Assembly (NCBI RefSeq): GCF_020166105.1
Contig: NZ_JAIUJY010000004.1
Span: 496,001-560,000 of the forward strand
Source of the DNA: Blastococcus sp. LR1
GTDB taxonomy: Bacteria > Actinomycetota > Actinomycetes > Mycobacteriales > Geodermatophilaceae
Length of the DNA stretch: 64,000 nucleotides
Direction of reading: 5' to 3'
Shown here: piece after piece, positions 1 through 7,789 of the stretch
Position numbering within the stretch: the stretch's first letter is position 1
Layout: the number at the start of each line of letters is the position of its first letter
Notes under the pieces: generated by a model
The model's input: only the letters and a program-made list of their open reading frames with translations
Told to the model about the DNA's origin: nothing
The model's database searches: none
Position numbers and translations under genes: made by a program

Positions 1-661
1 TCATCCAGGCGCCCACGAACTCGTCGAGCTCGGCCATGTGGCCGACCTGGCTGACGTGGGAGCGCAGCGCCGTCATCTTGCGGTCGACGAACTCGGTGAC
101 GTCGACGGCGTGGTCGGCGCGCGGGCTCGCGCCCAGCCACACCTCGGCGACGGTCCAGGCCTCCAGGCCCTCGTCGGCGAGCAGCTCCGGGAAGGCGAAC
201 GGGTTGCGGGCGTCGGGGTAGACCGCGCGCAGCGTGGACTCACCGACGGTCATGTGGTCCGGGTGGCTGGCGCCGATCCGCTCCCAGAAGCGCTCCGGCG
301 AGCTGGTCAGGACCCGCTGCGGCCGCACCTGCCGGATGACCCGGCTGATGTCGCGGCGCAGGTCGAGGGTCAGCTCCAGCCGGCCGTCGGGGTAGCCCAG
401 GAACCGGACGTCGGTGACGCCGACCGCTGCGGCCGCCGCGCGCTGCTCGGCCTGACGCAGTGGCCCCATCTGGTCGCGTGGGGTGTCGTCGAAACCGCCC
501 GCGTCGCCGTCGGTGACGATCAGGTAGGTCACCTCGGTGCCGGCCGACGTCCAGGAGGCGACGGTGCCGGCGCTGCCGAAGTCGACGTCGTCGGGGTGGG
601 CGAGCACGCACAGTGCGCGCTCCACGTGCTCGGCGGGTGCGGAGGGGAGCGGGGAGGTCAC
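1..661 (-). CDS. PIG-L family deacetylase (LmbE-like), C-terminus cut by window edge
   Basis: The first 220 residues of a zinc-dependent N-acetylglucosaminyl-type deacetylase; the C-terminus lies outside the window. The N-terminal AHPDD motif (about residues 27-31) and a later HPDH motif are the usual metal ligands and catalytic Asp of the PIG-L/LmbE fold. Relatives include MshB and Mca of mycothiol metabolism, but nothing here fixes the substrate, so only the family is called. The GTG start is the first in-frame start before the fold begins. The diguanylate cyclase downstream on this map is transcribed towards it on the same strand, so the two could be co-transcribed. Confidence 0.85.
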   Translation of the reverse strand, partial: MTSPLPSAPAEHVERALCVLAHPDDVDFGSAGTVASWTSAGTEVTYLIVTDGDAGGFDDTPRDQMGPLRQAEQRAAAAAVGVTDVRFLGYPDGRLELTLDLRRDISRVIRQVRPQRVLTSSPERFWERIGASHPDHMTVGESTLRAVYPDARNPFAFPELLADEGLEAWTVAEVWLGASPRADHAVDVTEFVDRKMTALRSHVSQVGHMAELDEFVGAWM

Positions 662-684
662 TCGCGCGAGCCTAGGCCCGCGCC

Positions 685-1776
685 TCAGGCGGCCAGGACG
701 ACGCGGTCGCGGCCGTCACGCTTGGCGCGGTACAAGGCACCGTCGGCCTCCCGCAGCAGCTGGCTGAGGCTGGCGGAGTCTCCGACGGCGGTGGCCACCC
801 CGACCGACACGGTCACCGCGAGGCCGGCCAGCGGCGTCGCGGCGACGGCGCGGCGGATCCGCTCGGCGACCCGCTCGGCGGCCCCGGCGTCACGGCCGGG
901 GAGGAGCAGGACGAACTCCTCGCCACCGACCCGGTAGGCGAGATCGGCCTCGCGCAGGATTCCGCGCAGTCGGATGGCCAGCTCGATGAGGACCTGGTCG
1001 CCGCGTTCGTGGCCGTAGGCGTCGTTGACCTGCTTGAAGTGGTCGACGTCGCACATCACCAGGCCGACCGAACCCTCGGTGCCACCGGCGCGCACGGCCT
1101 CGGTGAACCGGGCGGACAGGCTCAGGCGGTTGAGCAGCCCGGTCATCGGATCGGTCACCGCCTCGTCGCGGGAGTCCCGCTCGGCCGACGCGAGGTAGTG
1201 GACGCCGAGGCCCAGGGAGGCCAGCAGTGCGAGGTAGGTGACCAGGTGGACGACCGGCGGGGCCTCGGGGGCCGGCCCGAACGCAGGGGCCAGGAGTACG
1301 GCCAGGGTGGCCAGGCACCCCGATAGCAGACCACCGGCGGCGAGGACCTGCGGGCGGAAGCAGACCGCCTGCGTGGCCACCGGCACGACCAGCAACGGGA
1401 GCAGGGCGCTGGATCCGCCGCCGGTGATCAGCACGCTCACGGCCAGGTTGACCTCGAGTGCGATGAACGCGGCCGCGGTGATCGCCGGGGTGTTGCGCCC
1501 CCGCCGCTGCCAGGCCAGCGCCGCACCCATCGTGCCGAACCCCAGGCCGACGAGGACGAGGAGGGCCGGCCCGTACCAGAACGAGGCGAGGACCTTCGCG
1601 GTGCCGATGGCGGCGCCGAAGTACGGGGCGTGGCGGAATCGCCGGCTCATGTCGGCGTAGCGGCTCCGGTCGGTCAGGTCGCCGCGCAGCCACCGGATCG
1701 CGGCGGACTCGATCGGGGCGGTGGACGCGGGCACACCGGTGGATCGGCACGTCCGGACCGGTACTTGACGCACCAC
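685..1776 (-). CDS. Membrane-bound diguanylate cyclase (GGDEF)
   Basis: The N-terminal half has about five or six hydrophobic segments; the C-terminal half is a GGDEF domain. It has the DPMTGLLNR opening motif and GGEEF at the active site, so it should make cyclic di-GMP from two GTP at the membrane. The sequence READ stands five residues before GGEEF and matches the RxxD inhibitory site for product feedback. No PAS, GAF or HAMP sensor domain is visible, so any signal would be sensed by the membrane part. The start is uncertain: two tandem GTG codons lie at 1771-1776 and an in-frame GTG follows about 14 codons later. It lies 19 bp downstream of the sigJ-like stop. Confidence 0.85.
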   Translation of the reverse strand: MVRQVPVRTCRSTGVPASTAPIESAAIRWLRGDLTDRSRYADMSRRFRHAPYFGAAIGTAKVLASFWYGPALLVLVGLGFGTMGAALAWQRRGRNTPAITAAAFIALEVNLAVSVLITGGGSSALLPLLVVPVATQAVCFRPQVLAAGGLLSGCLATLAVLLAPAFGPAPEAPPVVHLVTYLALLASLGLGVHYLASAERDSRDEAVTDPMTGLLNRLSLSARFTEAVRAGGTEGSVGLVMCDVDHFKQVNDAYGHERGDQVLIELAIRLRGILREADLAYRVGGEEFVLLLPGRDAGAAERVAERIRRAVAATPLAGLAVTVSVGVATAVGDSASLSQLLREADGALYRAKRDGRDRVVLAA

Positions 1777-1795
1777 GCGCCGTGGACGGCCCCGA

Positions 1796-2698
1796 TCACC
1801 CCCTCGGGCGCAGGTTCGCCAGCTTGTCGGGGTTGCGCAGGAGGAACACCTGCTCGATCCGCCCGTCGACCACCACCAGGGACATCGTCATCAGCGGCTC
1901 GTCCCCCGCCCACGCCACCACGGCCGGGGAGCCGTTGAGATCGGCGATCTCGATCCGCAGACCGGGCAGGTCCATGTTCTGCGCGGCGATGCCGATGGCG
2001 AACCTGGCCACTCTGTCCGCTCCGGTGATGGGCCGCAGCGCCGCCTTCGCCTTGCCGCCGCCGTCGCTGACCAGGACGACGTCGGGGGCGAGCGCGGCCA
2101 GCAGCGCCTCGACGTCCCCGCCGGCGCAGGCCGCCAGGAAGCGCTCGGTCACCTCCCGCTGCGCCCGCCGGTCGGTGTCGAACCGGGGACGGCGGGCCTG
2201 CACGTGCTCGCGCGCCCGGTGCGCCAGCTGCCGGACGGCGCCCTCCGTGCGGCCGAGCGCCGTCGCCACCTCGGCCATGGACATGCCGAAGACCTCGCGC
2301 AGGACGAACACCGCGCGCTCGGGAGGCGAGAGGGTCTCCAGGACGACGAGCATCGCCAGGGACACCTGTTCGCCGACCTCCGCGGCCCGATCCGGGTCGG
2401 CCGGAGCCGGCGCCGCGGCGACGGTGCTCCCGCCGGTCAGCAGGGGCTCGGGCAGCCATGGCCCGACGTAGCTCTCCCGCCGGCTCCGGGCCGATCCGAG
2501 CCGGTCGAGGGCCAGGTGGGTGGTGATGCGGACCAGGTAGGCGCGTTGGTCGGCCACCTCGCCCCGGTCGGCGGCAGACCAGCGCAGCCAGGTGTCCTGG
2601 ACGACGTCCTCGGCGTCGGCCACGCTGCCCAGCATCTGGTAGGCGACGGAGAACAGCAGCCCGCGGTGGCGGTCGAACGGAGCGAGCGGCTCGCTCAC
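1796..2698 (-). CDS. sigJ: SigJ-family ECF sigma factor with SnoaL-like C-terminal domain
   Basis: A 300-residue ECF sigma factor. Region 2 lies in the first 70 residues (with DAEDVVQDTWLRW), region 4 at roughly 105-160 (LSPPERAVFVLREVFG, then an EGAVRQLAHRAR helix), and a SnoaL/NTF2-like domain fills the last 120 residues. This is the layout of the SigJ/ECF41-like groups, in which the C-terminal domain tunes activity in place of a separate anti-sigma factor. The GTG start overlaps the stop of the AhpD-like gene upstream (GTGA), so the two are translationally coupled. ECF41 factors typically sit beside a carboxymuconolactone decarboxylase/AhpD-like gene, as here. Confidence 0.9.
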   Translation of the reverse strand: MSEPLAPFDRHRGLLFSVAYQMLGSVADAEDVVQDTWLRWSAADRGEVADQRAYLVRITTHLALDRLGSARSRRESYVGPWLPEPLLTGGSTVAAAPAPADPDRAAEVGEQVSLAMLVVLETLSPPERAVFVLREVFGMSMAEVATALGRTEGAVRQLAHRAREHVQARRPRFDTDRRAQREVTERFLAACAGGDVEALLAALAPDVVLVSDGGGKAKAALRPITGADRVARFAIGIAAQNMDLPGLRIEIADLNGSPAVVAWAGDEPLMTMSLVVVDGRIEQVFLLRNPDKLANLRPRG

Positions 2699-3243
2699 GC
2701 CGGGATCTCGCAGCGGTCCCGGAACCCCTGGCTGGTCAGCCCGAGGGCGCTGTTGGTGCGGGACCGGGAGTTCTCCACGGAGATCATCATCGTCAGCTCC
2801 ACGAGCTGCGCGTCGTCGAGGTGGCGTCGGAGCTCCGCCACCATGTCGTCGGTGACCTGCAGCGGGGTTGTCGTCATGGCCTCGGCGTAGGCCATGACCT
2901 GACGCTCGAGGTCGGAGTAGACGTCGCTGTCCCGCCAGCGCGGGACGTTCCGGAGCTTGGCCGGATCGACGCCGCGCTGGGTGGACTCCCAGTAGCCGAA
3001 GTCCAGGCACCACGAGCAGCCGATCGTCGCCGCCGAGCTCAGCACCGCCAGCGCCTTCAGCGTGGGGTCGAGCCGGTTCCAGCGGGCCAGCGACAGCTCG
3101 TGGCGGAGGTAGGTGCGCAGGACCTGCCGGTGGTGTGCGATGGCCGCGCCGGGATCGAGGACGGCGCCGTAGGTGCGGCGCGAGTACCACTCGGTCAGCC
3201 GGATGGTCAGCGAGCGGGGCGGGTCGAGCGGGATGCGGGCCAT
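2695..3243 (-). CDS. Carboxymuconolactone decarboxylase/AhpD-like protein
   Basis: A 182-residue all-helical AhpD-like protein. The motif CSWC at residues 76-79 matches the redox CxxC of alkylhydroperoxidase D relatives, followed by a conserved-looking aspartate and glycine. Its stop codon overlaps the start of the sigma factor gene. In ECF41-type loci the AhpD/CMD-like partner is thought to be the target or a functional partner of the sigma factor, so a redox or oxidative-stress role is inferred. The ATG start is well supported, with GAGAGAGGAC about 7 nt upstream. Confidence 0.85.
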   Translation of the reverse strand: MARIPLDPPRSLTIRLTEWYSRRTYGAVLDPGAAIAHHRQVLRTYLRHELSLARWNRLDPTLKALAVLSSAATIGCSWCLDFGYWESTQRGVDPAKLRNVPRWRDSDVYSDLERQVMAYAEAMTTTPLQVTDDMVAELRRHLDDAQLVELTMMISVENSRSRTNSALGLTSQGFRDRCEIPA

Positions 3244-3352
3244 GGTGGCGTCCTCTCTCCGGGGCGGGTGCGTCCAGAGAGACGACGCAGCCCTCGCGGA
3301 TGTGACACAGGGCGGTGGCGACGGCGCGGCCGGGATCGCGCAGACTCGCTGC

Positions 3353-3646
3353 GTGCCCTCGTTCACCCTCTCCGTCGCGCTGCGCTCCTCCGCACCGCTG
3401 GACGACGACGCGATCGACCGCATCCGGGCCGCGGTGCGACCCGACGACCCGGAGCTGCGGGTGTGGCGGGAGCCCGACCGCGCGGTGCTCCGCGTGGCGG
3501 CCGAGTGCGAGGCCGCCGATCTCGACGCCGCCCTCGACCTCGGCAAGGACCTGGCCGACGAGGCCAACGCGGTGTGCCCCGGCCGGGTGTTCGAGGTGGC
3601 CGCGATGGGCGACGAGGACTCGCAGGTCTGGCGCAGCGGGCCCTAG
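3353..3646 (+). CDS. Conserved hypothetical small protein
   Basis: A 97-residue acidic soluble protein with no recognised domain, rich in Asp/Glu and Ala, with alternating strand and helix character (SFTLSVALRSS, then a helix, then RAVLRVAAECEAADLDAALDLG). No signal peptide or membrane segment is visible. The GTG start is chosen because a CAGACT -10-like hexamer (3341-3346) ends 6 nt before it, the leaderless spacing seen repeatedly in this window. It is divergent from the AhpD-sigJ pair. Function unknown. Confidence 0.65.
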   Translation: MPSFTLSVALRSSAPLDDDAIDRIRAAVRPDDPELRVWREPDRAVLRVAAECEAADLDAALDLGKDLADEANAVCPGRVFEVAAMGDEDSQVWRSGP

Positions 3647-3676
3647 AGCCCGCGGCGCAGCAAGCTGTCCGGGCGG

Positions 3677-4135
3677 TCACGGTCGCCGGGCGGCCGCGCC
3701 GATCGCCGCGCCCAGGTCGCGCAGCGCCTGCTGCACCTCGCCGGCGGGCCGGGGGAGGGCGGCCTCGACATCTCCCAGAGCGGACCGGAACTGCCGGCCC
3801 GCGGTGGTGTGGGCCTGCAGGCCCGCGTCGGTGAGCGTGATGCGGTACGACCGACGGTCCTCCGGGTGCGGAACCTGCCGGACGTGCCCGCGCGCGACCA
3901 GCCGCTTGACGTGGGCGGACACCGTCGTCGCCGGGGCGGACATCCACCGCGCCAGTTCCCCGGGGGTGATCTCACCGGCCCCGCGGAGCACCGAGTAGAC
4001 GGCGAAGTCCTCGGCGTCCAGACCGGTCCCGGCCAGCGCGCTGTCCAGCAGCGCGATGGCGGCTCGGGCCGTGAGCCACGTGTCGAAGAGGACGTTCGAC
4101 GCCTCGTCGTTGACAGAACTGCTGCGATCTCGCAC
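3677..4135 (-). CDS. MarR-family transcriptional regulator
   Basis: A 152-residue winged-helix regulator. The DNA-binding part runs from about residue 48 to 110: EITPGELARWM, a recognition helix with APATTVSAHVKRLVARGHV, then the wing with PHPEDRRSYRITLTDAG, the DxRS-type signature of MarR proteins. Helices at both ends form the dimer interface. The GTG start lies inside an 18-bp inverted repeat (4120-4171), so autorepression by operator binding is likely. It is divergent from a four-helix membrane protein starting about 46 bp away, the probable co-regulated target. No ligand can be inferred. Confidence 0.9.
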   Translation of the reverse strand: MRDRSSSVNDEASNVLFDTWLTARAAIALLDSALAGTGLDAEDFAVYSVLRGAGEITPGELARWMSAPATTVSAHVKRLVARGHVRQVPHPEDRRSYRITLTDAGLQAHTTAGRQFRSALGDVEAALPRPAGEVQQALRDLGAAIGAAARRP

Positions 4136-4171
4136 TATCTCTCCTCGACGAAGTAGTGCGAAATCGTAGCA
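4120..4171. promoter_or_regulatory. Near-perfect 18-bp inverted repeat, probable MarR operator
   Basis: Arms 4120-4137 and 4154-4171 match at 16 of 18 positions in inverted orientation, separated by 16 nt. The inner seven bases (CGCACTA / TAGTGCG) are perfect. The repeat covers the GTG start of the MarR gene and ends about 10 nt before the divergent membrane-protein start, so one bound dimer could control both. Confidence 0.7.
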
Positions 4172-4180
4172 TCGGAGGAC

Positions 4181-4759
4181 GTGGTGGCGGCGTGGCGTGC
4201 GCGAAACGGGGGCCGCGTGATCGTGGGCGTCTGGGTTCTCTACGGGGTCAGCGCAGTGGCCATGTTCGGCTGGCCCGGCCTGGTCGGTGCGGTCTCCCGG
4301 GCGTGCAGTGGCCGGAGCGCCCTGGACGTCCGCACGGGGTGGACCGCTGGGGACGCGCGTGACCTGGTGGCGGTCTGCGGTTCCGAAGGGCGGGCGGCCC
4401 TCGTTCGACTGCAGCTGCTCGACCTGGTGTACCCGCTGCTCTGCGGCCTGGCCCTGCTGCTCGTGGCGGCCCTGCTGGTCCGGCGGCTGTCCGGCCGGGG
4501 ATGGCGGCTCCTGCTGGTCCCTGCGGTCGCGATGACAGTGCTGGACTACGGCGAGAACGCGGCCGTCTGGACCATCCTGTCGACGTGGCCCGCCGTCGGC
4601 GACATGCCTGCGCTCCTGGGAGGGGTCGCCACCACGGCGAAGCGCGCCGCGGGTCTCGCGGCCTATCTCGCAGTTCCGCTTCTCCTGCTCGCCGTCGGCT
4701 TCGATCGGTTCCGAGCCCGTGGTCCGGCCCAGGTCGGAGCGAGGGCGTCGTCGCGGTGA
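4181..4759 (+). CDS. Four-helix integral membrane protein, divergent from MarR gene
   Basis: A 192-residue protein with four hydrophobic segments: about residues 14-35, 83-103, 112-135 and 153-175. Between the first two is a cytosolic or periplasmic loop with two cysteines (RACSG, AVCGSEG). No family is recognised with confidence. A GGAGG sequence lies just upstream; because it is very close to the first GTG (4181), the next in-frame GTG at 4184 may be the true start. The divergent MarR gene and shared inverted repeat suggest repression by that regulator. Confidence 0.75.
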   Translation: MVAAWRARNGGRVIVGVWVLYGVSAVAMFGWPGLVGAVSRACSGRSALDVRTGWTAGDARDLVAVCGSEGRAALVRLQLLDLVYPLLCGLALLLVAALLVRRLSGRGWRLLLVPAVAMTVLDYGENAAVWTILSTWPAVGDMPALLGGVATTAKRAAGLAAYLAVPLLLLAVGFDRFRARGPAQVGARASSR

Positions 4760-4814
4760 GGGCGGCGCGGCCGATCGGGGGTCGGCCCGCGCCGGCGCGC
4801 ACGGTCCACCGTCG

Positions 4815-5090
4815 TCAGAGCTTCCCGCGTCCCTGGCGGAGCAGCAGCATCCCGAGCGCGGCGCCGTCGGTGCCGAGCGCGTCGCGGAAACGGCCGAGGA
4901 CCTGCTGCTCCCGGGCGAGGTTCAGGCGCGTGCCGCCGCTGGCCTTGCGCAGGACGCCGATCTCCTGGGAGACGGCGAGGCGCCGCTGGACCAGCTCGAT
5001 GATCGCGGCGTCGCAGGCGTCGATCTCGGTGCGCAGCTCACCGATGCGCTCGACGTCGGTGCCGGTGACGGCGACGGGGGGCGTGCTCAT
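4815..5090 (-). CDS. Chorismate mutase, AroQ type, M. tuberculosis Rv0948c-like
   Basis: A 91-residue all-helical AroQ-class chorismate mutase, converting chorismate to prephenate for Phe and Tyr synthesis. Arginines at 20, 37, 48 and 60 fall where the small M. tuberculosis enzyme has its substrate-binding arginines (recalled, not aligned). The C-terminus MLLLRQGRGKL resembles the mycobacterial tail that lets the poorly active enzyme be activated by DAHP synthase, so a similar complex is inferred. The ATG has a good GGAG site 8 nt upstream. A leader peptide with Phe-Phe-Tyr codons and a terminator hairpin precede it. Its position next to pcrA matches mycobacteria. Confidence 0.92.
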   Translation of the reverse strand: MSTPPVAVTGTDVERIGELRTEIDACDAAIIELVQRRLAVSQEIGVLRKASGGTRLNLAREQQVLGRFRDALGTDGAALGMLLLRQGRGKL

Positions 5091-5133
5091 GGGGGTCTCC
5101 TTCGGTCGGATGGCCCGAGACCCCTGAGAACGG

Positions 5134-5165
5134 AAAACGCCCCGGGCTTCTCGGGCCCGGGGCGT
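5134..5165 (-). terminator. Intrinsic terminator in chorismate mutase leader (attenuator)
   Basis: An 11-bp perfect GC stem (5137-5147 with 5155-5165, 7-nt loop) is followed on the minus strand by TTTT and then CCGTT. It points into the chorismate mutase gene, 44 bp before its start and downstream of the short Phe-rich leader frame, the classical arrangement for amino-acid attenuation. The plus strand has no T-run, so it does not belong to pcrA. Confidence 0.8.
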
Positions 5166-5180
5166 CTGTTGCGGCTGTGC

Positions 5181-5243
5181 TCAGCCGGCGGTGACGGACA
5201 CCGGATCCCGGTGGCCGTAAAAAAAGCGAATGGCGGCGAGCAC
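5181..5243 (-). CDS. Putative 20-residue leader peptide with Phe-Phe-Tyr codons
   Basis: A GTG-started frame of 20 codons ending in TGA. Residues 7-9 are Phe-Phe-Tyr (TTT TTT TAC), followed by GHRDP. A perfect 6-bp hairpin (5199-5204 with 5208-5213) begins just after those codons, so a ribosome stalled there would disrupt it. The terminator at 5134-5165 follows the stop codon by about 15 nt. Together these form a leader able to sense charged tRNA-Phe/Tyr and control chorismate mutase. A CAGACT -10-like hexamer ends 7 nt before the GTG, implying a leaderless message. Too small for coding statistics; the call rests on architecture. Confidence 0.7.
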   Translation of the reverse strand: MLAAIRFFYGHRDPVSVTAG

Positions 5244-5250
5244 GGGTCGG

Positions 5251-5256
5251 AGTCTG
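5251..5256 (-). promoter_or_regulatory. -10 hexamer of the chorismate mutase leader transcript
   Basis: CAGACT on the minus strand, seven bases before the leader-peptide GTG, fits the actinobacterial TANNNT-like -10 except at its first base. No clear -35 is visible. Confidence 0.45.
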
Positions 5257-5352
5257 CCACAGCGGGCGCTCCGCGCACCACCTCCGCGGCGCTGTGACGG
5301 ATGGTGCGCGCCCGGCCGGCCTGTCACCCCTCCGGCCTACAGTGGCTCCGTC

Positions 5353-7653
5353 ATGAGCAGCAGCATCCAGCAGTCCCTGCCCGGTACCGCCGCCCTGCAG
5401 CGATCCGCCTCCGGCTCCCTCGGGCGGGAGCTGGACCGGATGCTCGCCGGCCTGAACGGGCCGCAGCGCGACGCCGTCGTCCACGAGGGCGGCCCGCTGC
5501 TCATCGTCGCCGGGGCCGGCTCGGGCAAGACCCGGGTGCTCACCCACCGGGTCGCCTACCTGCTGGGCGCCCGGGGCACGCAGCCGGGCGAGATCCTGGC
5601 GATCACCTTCACCAACAAGGCCGCCGGCGAGATGAAGGACCGGGTCGCCGCGCTCGTCGGGCCGCGGGCCCGGTCGATGTGGGTCTCGACGTTCCACTCG
5701 ATGTGCGTGCGGATCCTGCGCGCCGAGGCCGCGAAGCTGGGCCTGAAGTCCTCGTTCACGATCTACGACCAGGGCGACTCGGTGCGCCTCATGACGATGG
5801 TCGCCCGCGATCTGGACCTCGACGCCAAGCGCTTCCCGGGCCGCAGCCTCGCCAACCAGGTCTCGAACCTGAAGAACGAGCTGGTCGACGAGGAGGACTT
5901 CAGCCCTCAGACGCCGCCGGAGAAGGTGCTCAAGGAGGCGTACACGCTCTACCAGCGGCGCCTGCGCGAGGCGCACGCCATGGACTTCGACGACCTGATC
6001 ATGAACACGGTGCACCTGCTCCAGGCGTTCCCCGACGTTGCCGAGCACTACCGTCGCCGGTTCCGCCACGTGCTGGTCGACGAGTACCAGGACACCAACC
6101 ACGCCCAGTACGTGCTGGTCCGCGAGCTGGTGGGGCCCGAGGGCGGGCCGGTGCCGCCGGCCGAGCTGTGCGTGGTCGGTGACGCCGACCAGTCGATCTA
6201 CGCCTTCCGCGGCGCCACGATCCGCAACATCGACGAGTTCGAGCGCGACTACCCGCACGCGACGACGATCCTGCTGGAGCAGAACTACCGCTCCACCCAG
6301 CGGATCCTCAAGGCCGCGAACACGGTCATCGCGAAGAACACCGGTCGCCGGCCGAAGAGCCTGTGGACCGACTCCGGCGACGGCGACCTCATCGAGGGCT
6401 ACGTCGCGGACAACGAGCACGACGAGGCCGCCTGGGTCGCCGAGCAGATCGATGCCCTGGTCGACGAGGGCAAGGCCCAGCCGAAGGACATCGCGGTCTT
6501 CTACCGCACGAACAACGCCTCGCGAGTGTTCGAAGAGGTCTTCATCCGCGTCGGCATGCCCTACAAGGTCGTCGGCGGCGTCCGGTTCTACGAGCGCAAG
6601 GAGGTCCGCGACGCGCTGGCCTACCTGAAGCTGGTGGCCAACCCGGCCGACGTCGTCAGCCTGCGCCGGATCATCAACGTGCCCAAGCGCGGCATCGGCG
6701 ACAAGGCCGAGTCGTGCATCGAGGCGTTCGCCGACCGCGAGCGGATCGCGTTCGGGACGGCGCTGCGGCGGTGCGGCGAGATCAACACGCTGGCGACCCG
6801 TTCGCTCAAGGCGCTCCAGGAGTTCGTCGCGCTGCTCGAGGAGTTCGAGCAGCTGGTCGAGACCGGCTCGGGCCCTGCGGCGCTGCTGGAGAGCATCCTC
6901 GACCGCACCGGCTATCTCGCCGAGCTGCAGGCGAGCACCGATCCGCAGGACGAGGGCCGTGTAGACAACCTCAACGAGCTGATCTCGGTGGCGGCGGAGT
7001 TCGAGGCGGCCAACCCCGGCGGCACCGTCACCGCCTTCCTCGAGCAGGTCTCGCTGGTGGCCGACGCCGACCAGATCCCGGTGACCGGCGACGACGCCGG
7101 CGTGGTCACGATGATGACGCTGCACACCGCGAAGGGCCTGGAGTTCCCGGTCGTCTTCGTGACCGGCATGGAGGACGGCGTCTTCCCGCACCTGCGTGCG
7201 CTCGGTGACCCCCGCGAGCTGGAGGAGGAGCGCCGGCTGGCCTACGTGGGCATCACCCGCGCCCGGGAGCGGCTCTTCATCTCCCGCGCGACCGTGCGGA
7301 CCAGCTGGGGGCAGCCCGCCTACAACCCGCCGTCGCGGTTCCTCGACGAGATCCCGGCCGAGACGATCCACTGGGAGCGGCTGGACCCGACGCCCGCGCC
7401 GTCCACCGGCTACAAGTCGGCGCAGACGCGGGTCGCGGCCACCGGGCTGTCCACGGGCGGTCTGCGCGGGGGTGCCGGCAACCGTCCGGTGATCTCGGTG
7501 GAGGTCGGCGACCGGGTCAGCCACGACGCCTTCGGCCTCGGCACGGTGGTCGAGGTGACCGGCGTGGCCGACAAGGCCCAGGCCACGGTCGACTTCGGTT
7601 CCGGCGGCACCAAGCGCCTCGTCCTCCGCTACGCCCCCCTCGTCAAGCTCTGA
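5353..7653 (+). CDS. pcrA: ATP-dependent DNA helicase PcrA/UvrD1
   Basis: A 766-residue superfamily 1A 3'-5' helicase for nucleotide excision repair and clearing proteins from DNA. Q motif LNGPQ (34-38), Walker A GAGSGKT (54-60), motif II VDEYQDTN, motif III region GDADQSIYAFRGA, motif IV QNYRST, motif V region TLHTAKGLEF and motif VI YVGITRA are all present. The last 50 residues (GDRVSHDAFGLGTVVEV) form the tudor-like domain that binds RNA polymerase in PcrA proteins. Length is normal. A TACAGT hexamer (5338-5343) ends 9 nt before the ATG with no Shine-Dalgarno, suggesting near-leaderless transcription. Neighbours match M. tuberculosis uvrD1. Confidence 0.97.
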   Translation: MSSSIQQSLPGTAALQRSASGSLGRELDRMLAGLNGPQRDAVVHEGGPLLIVAGAGSGKTRVLTHRVAYLLGARGTQPGEILAITFTNKAAGEMKDRVAALVGPRARSMWVSTFHSMCVRILRAEAAKLGLKSSFTIYDQGDSVRLMTMVARDLDLDAKRFPGRSLANQVSNLKNELVDEEDFSPQTPPEKVLKEAYTLYQRRLREAHAMDFDDLIMNTVHLLQAFPDVAEHYRRRFRHVLVDEYQDTNHAQYVLVRELVGPEGGPVPPAELCVVGDADQSIYAFRGATIRNIDEFERDYPHATTILLEQNYRSTQRILKAANTVIAKNTGRRPKSLWTDSGDGDLIEGYVADNEHDEAAWVAEQIDALVDEGKAQPKDIAVFYRTNNASRVFEEVFIRVGMPYKVVGGVRFYERKEVRDALAYLKLVANPADVVSLRRIINVPKRGIGDKAESCIEAFADRERIAFGTALRRCGEINTLATRSLKALQEFVALLEEFEQLVETGSGPAALLESILDRTGYLAELQASTDPQDEGRVDNLNELISVAAEFEAANPGGTVTAFLEQVSLVADADQIPVTGDDAGVVTMMTLHTAKGLEFPVVFVTGMEDGVFPHLRALGDPRELEEERRLAYVGITRARERLFISRATVRTSWGQPAYNPPSRFLDEIPAETIHWERLDPTPAPSTGYKSAQTRVAATGLSTGGLRGGAGNRPVISVEVGDRVSHDAFGLGTVVEVTGVADKAQATVDFGSGGTKRLVLRYAPLVKL

Positions 7654-7671
7654 CCTGTCGAGCGGGGCCCG

Positions 7672-7701
7672 GCGTGTCCCCGACGAGCGTCAGGGACACG
7701 C
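7672..7701. terminator. Inverted repeat downstream of pcrA
   Basis: Nine-base arms GCGTGTCCC (7672-7680) and GGGACACGC (7693-7701), 12-nt loop, 19 bp after the pcrA stop. There is no T-run, as is common for actinobacterial terminators. Confidence 0.5.
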
Positions 7702-7770
7702 TCGACGCAGTAGGGGAACGGCATGTGGCCGCGGTGTCGGCCGTAGGTCGACGAGAGACCTGGCCGCGGT

Positions 7771-7787
7771 GATCGGCGGAGCCGATC
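7771..7787 (-). terminator. Short hairpin directly after the M23 peptidase stop
   Basis: GATCGGC (7771-7777) and GCCGATC (7781-7787) form a 7-bp stem with a 3-nt loop, 2 nt beyond the M23 gene's stop on its strand. No T-run; a weak terminator or RNA-stabilising hairpin. Confidence 0.4.
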
Positions 7788-7789
7788 GA

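Noticed and set aside
5038-7524. Very long open frame antisense to pcrA
   Set aside because: A shadow of a high-GC gene: the pcrA frame contains every helicase motif, while the antisense text has only Arg/Val/Leu/Asp-rich low-complexity content. Similar antisense frames at 13408-15570, 23263-25935 and 33864-36761 were dismissed likewise.
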